The position numbers and the translations under genes are program-made. This document shows positions 16,427 to 24,548 of a stretch of DNA of 64,000 nt, piece by piece (position 1 is the stretch's first letter; the number at the start of each line of letters is the position of its first letter). The stretch is from Pantoea phytobeneficialis (GTDB lineage: Bacteria; Pseudomonadota; Gammaproteobacteria; Enterobacterales; Enterobacteriaceae). The notes under the pieces are model-generated. The model ran no database searches. It saw only the letters and a list, made by a program, of their open reading frames with translations, and had not been told where the DNA came from. The DNA is taken from NCBI RefSeq assembly GCF_009728735.1, contig NZ_CP024637.1, positions 442,341 to 506,340 of the forward strand. Direction: 5' to 3'.

Positions 16427-17530
16427 ATGTCTCAAGTGAATGATTTGCTCGCGGCACTGGCCGATATCGATCCGGCATCGGAACTGGCGCAGGCGCGTGC
16501 CCAACGCGATGCTGCCACCCGCCATACTCAGGGCAGCTATGAGGTGCTCTTTGGTCAGCATGACGACGATTTCCCGCTCCCGGCGCGTTTTGCACTGGCG
16601 GCACAGGTGGCGGCCTGGCATGGCGAAGTGACTTTGCAGGCGCATTACCAGCAGCAGGCTTCGGGCGCGCAGCATAGCGCGCGCGATGAGGCGGCGCGTG
16701 CTTTTGCCGAACGCCTGAGTTTTCGTCCTGTCGAAGCAACACCGCAGCATATTGCCAACCTGCACAGCGCCGGCTGGACACCACGCGGCATCGTCACGCT
16801 GGCGCAGTTGGTCGCCTTTGTCAGCTTCCAGAGTCGGCTACTGGCCGGGTTCCGCTTACTTAACGGCGACAGTTTAGCGTCTACACAACACGCGGTAGCC
16901 GGTATCTGGCATAACGCCCCGCGCACCCATAGCGGGAAAACCGCCCTCACGGCTTTCACGCAGCAGGAACTGGGCTGGGAACCCTGGCTGGCGGCTAAAC
17001 CGTTGCATGAATTTACCACCGAAGAAAAAGCCACGCTGGCGCGCTTTGGTCACAGCGATTCTGATTACTTCCGCCTGTTGGGTCGCAACCTGCCACTGCT
17101 GGAACAGCGTACCCTGACCGATAAAGGCATCTTTTATACGTCCGGCGGTTTAGCGCGTGCGGAGCGTGAGCTGGCAGCCACGGTGGTGAGTAAAGTCAAT
17201 GGCTGCATCTATTGCGCCTCAGTGCACGCACGTAAAGCCAGCCAGTTAGCGAAAGATGATGCGGCGGTGCAAAAGCTGCTGAATGTGTCACCTGGCGCGG
17301 AGTTATCCCACGGTCAATCGCCGCGCTGGCAGGCCATCATTGATTTCAGCGCCGCACTCTCCGTCACTCCCGCCAGTGCCAGCCAGGCACAGCTACAGGC
17401 GCTGCGCGCGCAAGGACTGGACACCCTGCAACTGCTGGATCTGGTGCAGTCCACCGCCTTCTTCGCCTGGGCCAACCGTCTGATGCTAACCCTCGGCGAA
17501 CCCTTTCTCCCCGCTGATGCTCAAGGATAA
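16427..17530 (+). CDS. Fused CMD/AhpD-like protein
   Basis: This 367-residue protein contains two carboxymuconolactone-decarboxylase (AhpD-like) units. The N-terminal ~180 residues lack a Cys pair. The C-terminal unit carries KVNGCIYCASVHARKA near residue 265, with the CxxC-x3-His active site of peroxidase-type AhpD proteins. In other bacteria the two units occur as separate adjacent genes (Avi_7170 and Avi_7169 types), so this looks like a fusion. The gene lies 12 nt after the monooxygenase and two before the M20 gene. It may deal with peroxide or a reactive product of the monooxygenase, which is inference. Confidence 0.82.
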   Translation: MSQVNDLLAALADIDPASELAQARAQRDAATRHTQGSYEVLFGQHDDDFPLPARFALAAQVAAWHGEVTLQAHYQQQASGAQHSARDEAARAFAERLSFRPVEATPQHIANLHSAGWTPRGIVTLAQLVAFVSFQSRLLAGFRLLNGDSLASTQHAVAGIWHNAPRTHSGKTALTAFTQQELGWEPWLAAKPLHEFTTEEKATLARFGHSDSDYFRLLGRNLPLLEQRTLTDKGIFYTSGGLARAERELAATVVSKVNGCIYCASVHARKASQLAKDDAAVQKLLNVSPGAELSHGQSPRWQAIIDFSAALSVTPASASQAQLQALRAQGLDTLQLLDLVQSTAFFAWANRLMLTLGEPFLPADAQG

Positions 17531-17532
17531 CC

Positions 17533-18684
17533 ATGACGGCCATTTCCACAGAACAACTGATCCACTGGCGACGTGAACTGCATCAGCACCCTGAGTTATC
17601 CAATCAGGAACACGCCACCACCGCACGGATTACCCGCTGGCTGCAACAGGCAAACATTCGCGTGTTGCCGCTCGGCCTGAGCACCGGGGTGGTCGCGGAG
17701 ATTGGTCAGGGCGACGCGGTGATTGCGTTACGCGCTGATATTGATGCCCTGCCGATTGAGGAATTGACGCAGCAACCGTGGCAATCCCAACAGCCGGGCG
17801 TGATGCATGCCTGTGGTCACGACCTGCACAGCAGCGTGATGCTGGGGGTGGCGCATCAGCTCAAACGCATTGAAGCGCAACTGCCTGGCCGGGTACGCAT
17901 CCTGTTTCAACCCGCAGAGGAAACCTTCAACGGTGCACAGCAGCTGATTGATGCAGGCGCGCTGGAGGAGGTGCAGGCGATTTTTGGTTTACACAACGCG
18001 CCAGATTTGCCGGTTGGCACGCTGCGTACCCGTGGCGGTGCGATGTACGCCAATGTCGATCGTTTTCAGATCAACATTAGCGGCAAAGGCGCCCATGCCG
18101 CGCGCCCGCATGAGGGCATTGATGCGATCGTTATTGCCAGCCACATCGTCACCGCGTTGCAACATCTGCCCAGCCGGGTATTCAGCGCGCTGGCATCGGT
18201 GGTGGTCAGCGTGACGCGTTTTACCGCAGGCAATAGCTGGAATGTGTTGCCGCATCAGGTGGAGCTGGAAGGGACGGTGCGTACCCATGATGCCGCCATC
18301 CGCGCAGAGATTCCGCAAAGAATCCGCAGCCTGATTGCCGGTATCGCCGCAGGCTTTGACGGTGGCGCCGAGCTGGTGTGGCAACCTGGCCCACCTTCGC
18401 TGATCAATACCCCGGCGTGGGCAGAGGTGGCGCTGCATCTGGCGCAACAGCAGGGATATGACATCCATACCGCGACACCGCAGATGGGCGGCGAGGATTT
18501 TGCCTTTTATCTGCATCAGGTGCCGGGGGTATTTGTCAACATCGGCAGCGCCAGCACACACGGGTTGCATCATCCCGCCTTCGACCCGGATGAAGCGATG
18601 CTCGCCCCGGCGGTGCAATATTTTACGGCCCTGGCACAGCGGGCGCTGGCTGAGGTGCAGCAAGCGCAGGAACTGGCCTCGTGA
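17533..18684 (+). CDS. M20 amidohydrolase
   Basis: The 383-residue protein is a paralogue of those at 6919-8076 and 37991-39145. It shows HWRRELHQHPELSNQE, ALRADIDALPIEEL, MHACGHDLHSS, the catalytic-glutamate segment PAEETFNGA, and a C-terminal MGGEDFAFYLHQVPG. All metal ligands and the catalytic Glu appear present. It is predicted to be a cytoplasmic N-acyl-amino-acid or conjugate hydrolase. It starts two bases after the CMD gene stop and overlaps the frame leading into the VOC gene. Confidence 0.9.
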   Translation: MTAISTEQLIHWRRELHQHPELSNQEHATTARITRWLQQANIRVLPLGLSTGVVAEIGQGDAVIALRADIDALPIEELTQQPWQSQQPGVMHACGHDLHSSVMLGVAHQLKRIEAQLPGRVRILFQPAEETFNGAQQLIDAGALEEVQAIFGLHNAPDLPVGTLRTRGGAMYANVDRFQINISGKGAHAARPHEGIDAIVIASHIVTALQHLPSRVFSALASVVVSVTRFTAGNSWNVLPHQVELEGTVRTHDAAIRAEIPQRIRSLIAGIAAGFDGGAELVWQPGPPSLINTPAWAEVALHLAQQQGYDIHTATPQMGGEDFAFYLHQVPGVFVNIGSASTHGLHHPAFDPDEAMLAPAVQYFTALAQRALAEVQQAQELAS

Positions 18685-18707
18685 CGGTGAGAACAAGGAG
18701 AAAACCG

Positions 18708-19556
18708 ATGGCGATAACCGTTCCGCTGCCACGTCTCGATCATGTGGTGATCAACGTGGCAGATCAACTCGATGCAGCCAGCACGCTGTTTCAGCGGCTG
18801 GGTTTTCAACTGACCGAACGTGGTCACCACTCGCTCGGGTCCAGCAATCATTTGGCGGTGTTTGGCGAGAATTATCTGGAATTGCTGGGTTATGAAGCGG
18901 CGCGCGGCAATCTGCGTCAGGATCTCTGGCAGTCCCCCCTCGGATTGAGCGGCCTGGTGTGGAAAAGTGATGATGCTGACGCAGTGTGGCGTTATCTGGA
19001 GAGCCTGGATATTGATGGCGAGCCACCCGCCAGTTTTTATCGGCCGGTGACGCTGCCGGATGGTTCAGCGCAACAGGCTCGCTTCCGTACCGTGCGTTTA
19101 CGCAGCGATCTGGTGCCGAATGGCCGCAGCTTATTCTGCCAGCATGAAACACCGCAGGCGGTCTGGCAACCGGCATGGCAGCAGCACCCGAATGGGGTCA
19201 GCAACATCGTCGAGTTTGTGGTGGTGGCGCAGGATCCGGCAGCCGCCGCGCTGGTGTATAGCCGGCTGTTTGGTGCCGGACGGCTGGTGGCCTGTCAGGA
19301 AGGGGCTTTTGTGCTGAAAGCCGGTGCCGCAACGGTGCGCTTCGCTGCCGCCGAGTACGTGGTGAAGCGATTTAACAGCCTGCCGGACGATTACGATGGC
19401 AGCGCACGCATGGCGGCACTCAGCCTGCACACCCAGGACCTGAGTAAGGTGAAAGCCTGTTTGCTGCTGGGGGACGTGCCCTTTAGCGAGGCGGAGAACG
19501 CGGTGAGGGTGGCGGCCGAACACGCGTTCGGTGTCGCGTTACGGTTTCAGCACTAA
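18708..19556 (+). CDS. VOC/glyoxalase-like protein
   Basis: The 282-residue protein has two VOC-type modules. The first starts LDHVVINVADQLDAA with NHLAVFGENYLELLGY, and the second starts NIVEFVVVAQDPAAA near residue 165. His in the first motif and Glu in YLELLGY could be metal ligands, as in PF13468-type glyoxalase-like proteins. The ATG at 18708 follows AAGGAG. It is the last gene of the operon and is followed at once by a repeat cluster. The reaction is unknown. Confidence 0.8.
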   Translation: MAITVPLPRLDHVVINVADQLDAASTLFQRLGFQLTERGHHSLGSSNHLAVFGENYLELLGYEAARGNLRQDLWQSPLGLSGLVWKSDDADAVWRYLESLDIDGEPPASFYRPVTLPDGSAQQARFRTVRLRSDLVPNGRSLFCQHETPQAVWQPAWQQHPNGVSNIVEFVVVAQDPAAAALVYSRLFGAGRLVACQEGAFVLKAGAATVRFAAAEYVVKRFNSLPDDYDGSARMAALSLHTQDLSKVKACLLLGDVPFSEAENAVRVAAEHAFGVALRFQH

Positions 19557-19563
19557 ACACCTT

Positions 19564-19644
19564 GCGCGATAAATCGCAAAACATTGCGCGATAAATCGCG
19601 CCGCTACGGGGGAGTATGACGTGTAGCGGCGCGATTTATCGCGC
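19564..19644. repeat. REP-like cluster of three
   Basis: A truncated copy (19564-19577) and a full copy (19586-19607) face a full inverted copy (19623-19644). The cluster fills the gap between two convergent operons ending at 19556 and 19650 and may serve as an insulator or terminator. Confidence 0.87.
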
Positions 19645-19649
19645 GTTTC

Positions 19650-20426
19650 TCAGGCTGCCGCTCGCTCTGCCCCCAGCAGATCGAGAATGCGGCTGCGCAG
19701 CGCCACCAACTGTGCATCGTCGCGACGGCGCGGCCAGGGTAAATCCACCGTGATGATATCCAGCACTTTCGCCGGACGCGGGCTGAACACCACCACGCGA
19801 TTCGCCATGACCAACGCTTCTTCCACATCGTGCGTCACCATCAGGGTGGTGAATTGTTGCTCCTGCCACAAATCGACGATCTCCTGCTGCATACGCAGGC
19901 GGGTTAATGAATCCAGCTTACCCAGCGGTTCATCCAGGATCAGCAGACGTGGATGATTGACCAGCGCCCGCGCCAATGCGGCACGTTGCGCCATACCGCC
20001 GGATAACTGGTGCGGCCAGGCACGGGCAAACTGCGTCAGGCCGACGCGATCCAACATCGCATTGATACGCTGTTCCCGCACCGTGCGGCCCTCACCACGG
20101 ATTTGCAGGCCAAGACCGACATTGTCGTACACCGTCCGCCACGGATAGAGCGTGGGGTCCTGAAACACCACCACGCGCGACGGATCGGGCGCGGTGATGG
20201 CGCGCCCCTCTTCCGCCAGCAAGCCGCTGACCGGTTGTTCGAGGCCAGCCAGCAGACGCAGCAGCGTCGATTTGCCACAGCCCGACGGCCCGAGCAATGC
20301 CACAAATTCTCCGGCGGCAACGTGCAGATTAATATTTTCCAGTACCGGTAACGCCCTGCCTTCAAGGCTGAAATGGTGGCTGACTTTTTCTATCGCAATA
20401 TTCACCCCTGACAGTTCACCCGCCAT
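19650..20426 (-). CDS. SsuB/TauB-type ABC ATPase
   Basis: The 258-residue ATPase has GPSGCGKSTLLRLLAGLE, the QDPTLYPWRTVYDNVGLG stretch typical of nitrate/sulfonate/taurine ATPases, LSGGMAQR and LDEPLGKLD, and the MVTHDVEEAL switch. It is divergent from the binding-protein and permease genes at 20628-22701, with which it should form one transporter for a sulfonate-like substrate. About 200 nt separate the divergent starts. Confidence 0.9.
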   Translation of the reverse strand: MAGELSGVNIAIEKVSHHFSLEGRALPVLENINLHVAAGEFVALLGPSGCGKSTLLRLLAGLEQPVSGLLAEEGRAITAPDPSRVVVFQDPTLYPWRTVYDNVGLGLQIRGEGRTVREQRINAMLDRVGLTQFARAWPHQLSGGMAQRAALARALVNHPRLLILDEPLGKLDSLTRLRMQQEIVDLWQEQQFTTLMVTHDVEEALVMANRVVVFSPRPAKVLDIITVDLPWPRRRDDAQLVALRSRILDLLGAERAAA

Positions 20427-20484
20427 ATATTTGCTCCCACTGTTCAGAAAAATAAAAAATAATTAGCACGCGCCTTCTCGCCCA

Positions 20485-20500
20485 CGAAATAGCAATTTCG
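20485..20500. promoter_or_regulatory. Palindrome in a divergent promoter region
   Basis: CGAAAT-AGCA-ATTTCG is a perfect 6-bp inverted repeat in the space between the divergent ATPase gene and the Tat-exported binding-protein gene. It is a candidate operator. No regulator gene for it is adjacent. Confidence 0.35.
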
Positions 20501-20627
20501 GCAATCAATACCCCCGAAAAACATAAAGGGAAATTGCATGAAGACATGCGGGATTGTTATTTGGTGGCGCAGTCAGGCTTTGCCATAGTGCCTGAAGTGA
20601 TTTTTTTACATGGAAGGAATGATGGCA

Positions 20628-21683
20628 ATGCACAATATCTCTCTCACTCGCCGCCGCTTATTACGTGGATTAGGTTTGCTGGGTGCCGCTAGCGCGGTAA
20701 ATCCGACGGTATTTGCGGCGGATAACACGCTGAAAACCGTCAAACTGGCCTGGGGGCAAACCGCTGTCTGTCAGGCCCCCATTTCCGTCGCGCTCAAACA
20801 AGGTTTCTTTAAAAAATATGGCCTGAATGTTGAGCCGGTTAACTTTAGCGGGCCAACCGATGCGCTGTTGCAGGCAATCGCGACCGGACAGGCGGATGGC
20901 GGCATCGGCATGGCGCTGCGCTGGCTTAAACCGCTCGAGCAGGGTTTTGATGTCGATCTTACTGTCGGTACCCACGGCGGTTGTATGCGTCTGCTGGCAC
21001 CGCAAAACAGCGGTATCCATCAGGTGAAAGATCTGGTGGGCAAATCCGTGGCGGTGAGCGACCAGGCCAGCCCGATCCGCAACTTCTTCGCCATTCAACT
21101 GGCGAAACAGGGCATCAATCCTGATACCCAGGTGAACTGGCTGCAATATCCCTCTGACCTGTTCGGGGAAGCCCTGCGCAAAGGTGAAGTGCAGGCGCTG
21201 GCGACCGACGATCCCCAGGGCTGGTTGCTGAAAAAGCAGCATAACCTGGTGGAGGTGGACAACAACCTCAACGGGGAATACGCCCACCTCACCTGCTGTG
21301 TGCTGGGCCTGCGTGGCTCGCTGGTGCGTGACGATCCGGCCACCGCGCGGGCAATCACCCAGGCGATTGTCGATGCTCAGCAGTGGACCGCCGACCACCC
21401 CGATGAAACCGCGCGCATTTTCCAGCCGTTTGTCCCCGGCTCAGTACCGGTAGCGGATATTGCCGCCATGCTGCGCGAGCATACGCACCATCACCACTCC
21501 ACTGGCGCGCAATTGCGCAGTGAAGTCGCGGTGTATGTCGATGAATTGAAGAAAATCAATGTAATCCGGCCAGATACGGATGCGCAGCGCTTTGCCGAGC
21601 ACTACGTCCCGCAGTTGCTGACCGAGTCCTCCAGCCACCATCACGCCAGCACCCTGGCGTCGATGAGTAACATGTCCAGCTAA
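20628..21683 (+). CDS. SsuA/NMT1-type binding protein, Tat signal, His-rich
   Basis: The 351-residue protein has a twin-arginine signal (SLTRRRLLRGLGLLGAAS, cleavage near VFA-AD). The fold is the NMT1/SsuA class: KLAWGQTAVCQAPISVALKQ, then FFKKYGLNVE. A His cluster, HTHHHHSTG, lies near residue 285 and SSSHHHA near the C-terminus. The paralogue at 23286-24335 keeps THTHGHYS at the first position. Tat export and a conserved His patch suggest a bound metal or cofactor, which is inference. Several ATGs lie close together; 20628 is chosen because AAGGA is nine bases upstream. Confidence 0.87.
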   Translation: MHNISLTRRRLLRGLGLLGAASAVNPTVFAADNTLKTVKLAWGQTAVCQAPISVALKQGFFKKYGLNVEPVNFSGPTDALLQAIATGQADGGIGMALRWLKPLEQGFDVDLTVGTHGGCMRLLAPQNSGIHQVKDLVGKSVAVSDQASPIRNFFAIQLAKQGINPDTQVNWLQYPSDLFGEALRKGEVQALATDDPQGWLLKKQHNLVEVDNNLNGEYAHLTCCVLGLRGSLVRDDPATARAITQAIVDAQQWTADHPDETARIFQPFVPGSVPVADIAAMLREHTHHHHSTGAQLRSEVAVYVDELKKINVIRPDTDAQRFAEHYVPQLLTESSSHHHASTLASMSNMSS

Positions 21684-21693
21684 GGAGACAATG

Positions 21694-22701
21694 ATGGCCA
21701 GTGAAACGCTGACGATAACCCGCAGTCAGGCAAGCGTACGCCGGGTGCAGCCCGCCATCTGGGGTGCGCTGGTGTTGTGGTGGGCGCTGGTAGCGCTGAT
21801 GGTGGCGGTGCCAGATAAGCCAGTTGGCTTCGCTGCGCCGCGTTTTGTCGATCAAACCCATGAACTGTTTGCCGCTCTGGCGGGGTTACTCAGCGTGCTG
21901 GCGATTATTGCCGGTCTGTTTCCCCGGTTGCAGGCACTTTCCCCTCTCAAGCGCAGCGGCCCCTGGCTGATGGTACTGGCAGTGCTAATCGGCGTGTGGG
22001 AGATCGTCACCGCCAAGCTGGCGTTGCTGCCCGCCCCCTTCTTTGCGCCACCGCGCGCGCTGATTGAGGCGTACGCCACCGACTGGCCGCGTCTGCTTGA
22101 CAGCGTGCTCAACTCGCTGCGCCTGCTGGCATTGGGGTTTCTCTACGGTAGCCTGGTTGGCTTTGTCACCGGTGTCGCCATCGGTTGGTCGCGTGGGTTG
22201 GGATATTGGGTCCATCCGATTTTACGCTTCCTTGGGCCGGTGCCCTCAACGGCGCTGTTGCCGCTGTCACTCTATTTCTTCCCGTCCAGCTTCTCGGCGG
22301 CGGTATTTTTGATTGCGCTGGCAACCTGGTTCCCGGTGACGGTGCTGACCTGGTCGGGCGTCGCCAGTGTCGATAGTCGTTACTACGATGTGGCGCGCAC
22401 CCTGGGGGCAAACGCGTGGTTCCTGGTGCTGCGGGTGGCAGTCCCGGCCGCGTTACCTCATCTGTTCGTGGGTTTGTTTATGGGATTGGGTGCGTCGTTT
22501 TCGGTGCTGGTAGCGGCGGAAATGATGGGGGTGAAATCAGGCCTTGGCTGGTATCTGCAATGGGCGCAGGGCTGGGCGGCTTACGCCAATATGTATGCCG
22601 CGCTGATCGTGATGGCGTTGTTGTTCTCCTCACTCATCTCCCTGCTGTTCCTGATTCGTGACCGCACTCTGGCGTGGCAGCGTAGTGCGGTGCAATGGTA
22701 A
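21694..22701 (+). CDS. SsuC/TauC-type ABC permease
   Basis: The 335-residue inner-membrane protein has more hydrophobic segments than a typical SsuC. An N-terminal pair (residues ~15-85) precedes the usual BPD_transp_1 domain. The coupling loop reads YDVARTLGANAWFLVLRVAVPAALP, with the usual EAA-type pattern. AAGGAG lies six bases before the ATG at 21694. It works with the ATPase at 19650-20426 and one or both binding proteins. Confidence 0.88.
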   Translation: MASETLTITRSQASVRRVQPAIWGALVLWWALVALMVAVPDKPVGFAAPRFVDQTHELFAALAGLLSVLAIIAGLFPRLQALSPLKRSGPWLMVLAVLIGVWEIVTAKLALLPAPFFAPPRALIEAYATDWPRLLDSVLNSLRLLALGFLYGSLVGFVTGVAIGWSRGLGYWVHPILRFLGPVPSTALLPLSLYFFPSSFSAAVFLIALATWFPVTVLTWSGVASVDSRYYDVARTLGANAWFLVLRVAVPAALPHLFVGLFMGLGASFSVLVAAEMMGVKSGLGWYLQWAQGWAAYANMYAALIVMALLFSSLISLLFLIRDRTLAWQRSAVQW

Positions 22702-22724
22702 CCCCTGACTACATGAGGTCGACT

Positions 22725-23240
22725 ATGGTGGCAAAGATTGCTGGTTCCATCACCGAACTGATTGGCAACACTACGGGTGGCACCCTCACCGGCACCGGAC
22801 GCTACCTGAAGGCGCAAAATCCGGCAGTGCAGATCATCGCGGTGGAACCCGGTATCGCTTCGCAGCCCAGCGAATTACGCCCGGAACCGCTGGAGATCAC
22901 CGGTGTGCATGCCTTCAGCAACCAGACGCCGGAACGTATCCCCGCTAATCTTGACCATCGCGTCTATGACGAGGTGATTGCGGTAGACACCTGGCAAGCC
23001 TACGCCGCCGCACGGCAACTGGCGTTAAGTGAAGGTGTGCTGGTTGGTGATTCGTCCGGTGCGGTGTTGTGGGCGGCGCAGCAGGTGGCGGCACGCGAGG
23101 AGAACCGAGGCAAACGCATCGTGTTGTTACTGGCGGATGGCGGCAGCAGTGACCTTTCAACGCAGCTTTATGCTCACCAGGTTCCGGCGGAAAGCCTGAA
23201 ACTGGCGAGTGCAGTGCAAACCTCGCAGAAGATTGCCTGA
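22725..23240 (+). pseudogene. Cysteine synthase remnant with internal in-frame deletion
   Basis: The frame starts like a CysK/CBS-family enzyme (MVAKIAGSITELIGNT) and jumps at residue 16-17 straight into TGGTLTGTGRYLKAQNP, which is normally about 160 residues further on. The lost part holds the PLP-binding lysine and the TSGNTG substrate loop, so O-acetylserine sulfhydrylase chemistry is impossible. The rest of the C-terminal half (AVEPG, IPANLDHRVYDEV, VGDSSGAVLWAA) is well preserved and the frame is open over 171 codons. It lies 23 bases after the permease stop on the same strand. Either it is a recent deletion pseudogene or a small retained protein. Confidence 0.85.
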
Positions 23241-23244
23241 TTAC

Positions 23245-23287
23245 GACCGTAACGGCGCGATGCGCAAGGTATCGCGCCGTTACGGTC
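23245..23287. terminator. Perfect 17-bp inverted repeat between convergent genes
   Basis: GACCGTAACGGCGCGAT (23245-23261) and ATCGCGCCGTTACGGTC (23271-23287) pair perfectly around a nine-base loop. The right arm overlaps the stop codon of the leftward binding-protein gene. The sequence resembles a fused form of the window's REP-like repeat. It may stop transcription from both sides, although no long T-run follows. Confidence 0.55.
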
Positions 23288-24335
23288 AGACCAATACATT
23301 CGAGGTAATCCCTTTGGCGAACAGCAGCGGATCGGTTTCTGGTCGCAATACGTTGATGGCTTTCAAATCCCGCGCATAGATATCAATCTCTTGTACAAAC
23401 GCATTGCCCACCGAGTAATGGCCGTGGGTATGGGTTTTCAACACGCTGGCGATTTCCTGTGGCGTGGTGTTGAGCGCTTTGCCGTTAAACGCCTGAGCGA
23501 CGACCTCCGGGTGTTGTGCGGCGTAAGCGTGGGCCTGCAAAATCGCGTGGGTGATCGCCGCAGCGACGTCCGGCTGATCGCGGATCAAACTGCCACGCGT
23601 CCCCACCACGCAGCAACTCAGGTTGGCGTATTCATCCATCAGGTTGGTCGCCACTTCGCGATAACCCGGCTGCTGGGTTAAACGCCACATAATCGGGTCG
23701 GAGCCGCTGGCGGCCTGAATCTCGCCTTTTTGTAACACCATCGGCAGCAGGTCCTGCGGAAAGACGCGCCAGTTCACGTCGGTAGTGGGATCAACGCCGT
23801 GCTTTTTCAGCAGCAGCGAGAAAAAGTTCTTATCCGCGCCAGCCATATCGGTCACCCCAATGGTTTGGCCTTTCAATTGTTCCAGCGAACGCGGGCCATC
23901 ATCACGCGTCAGCAGGCGCATACAGCCGCCGTGGGTTCCGGCGGTCAGCTTGACATCAAAACCCTGCTCCAGCGCCTTTAGCCAGCGCAGCGCCATGCCA
24001 ATCGCCGCTTCAGCCTTACCGGTGGCGATCGATTCCAGTAACAGTTCAGTCGAGTTGCCAAAATTGACGAACTCCACTTCGAGGTTGTGCGCTTTAAAGA
24101 ATTGATGCTGGTCGGCCACCACCACCGGCGCGAGGCAAATGGCGTTCAGATTGACCGCCATGCGAATGTGGGTGGGTTTAGCCAACGCCCATTTTCCCGC
24201 TCCGCCCTGCAATAAATCGCCGGACATGTGCATTCCGGCCATCGCATCGTCAGCGAACACCTGGCCTGGTGCCAACATAGCGGCAGCGGAATAACTGAGA
24301 AAATGGCGGCGTGAAAGTGAATAATTAACTGGCAT
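23286..24335 (-). CDS. Second SsuA/NMT1-type binding protein, Tat signal
   Basis: The 349-residue protein has a clear Tat signal (SLSRRHFLSYSAAAM, cleavage near VFA-DD). It is paralogous to the protein at 20628-21683: both share AIGMALRWLKALEQGFDV-type and TAGTHGGCMRLL-type stretches and the His motif (THTHGHYS here). After the signal it also carries MAGMHMSG, a Met/His stretch that could bind metal. It has its own promoter region, divergent from the flavoprotein gene at 24549. Two binding proteins for one permease/ATPase pair suggests two related substrates. Confidence 0.87.
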   Translation of the reverse strand: MPVNYSLSRRHFLSYSAAAMLAPGQVFADDAMAGMHMSGDLLQGGAGKWALAKPTHIRMAVNLNAICLAPVVVADQHQFFKAHNLEVEFVNFGNSTELLLESIATGKAEAAIGMALRWLKALEQGFDVKLTAGTHGGCMRLLTRDDGPRSLEQLKGQTIGVTDMAGADKNFFSLLLKKHGVDPTTDVNWRVFPQDLLPMVLQKGEIQAASGSDPIMWRLTQQPGYREVATNLMDEYANLSCCVVGTRGSLIRDQPDVAAAITHAILQAHAYAAQHPEVVAQAFNGKALNTTPQEIASVLKTHTHGHYSVGNAFVQEIDIYARDLKAINVLRPETDPLLFAKGITSNVLV

Positions 24336-24404
24336 GGTTTTACTCCCAAAAATAAATGCAGGTTGAGATGTTGTTGCTGTAATAATTCTTTTCAGGAGCA
24401 GGCA

Positions 24405-24422
24405 GGTTAATCGTAATTAACC
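24405..24422. promoter_or_regulatory. Candidate operator between divergent genes
   Basis: GGTTAAT-CGTA-ATTAACC is a perfect 7-bp inverted repeat roughly in the middle of the 213-nt divergent gap. It could be the site of a shared regulator for the second binding protein and the DszC-like flavoprotein. No other strong signal is seen in the gap. Confidence 0.4.
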
Positions 24423-24548
24423 GTGGCAACCAGCCGCAGAATTATGCCGATTACGCATGTGGTTATCCGCTTTATTGCTTTTACATCCCCGGCATAAAAA
24501 TAAACAATCAGACCTTATTAAAAATATGCATGAATAAGGCGGCACGTA

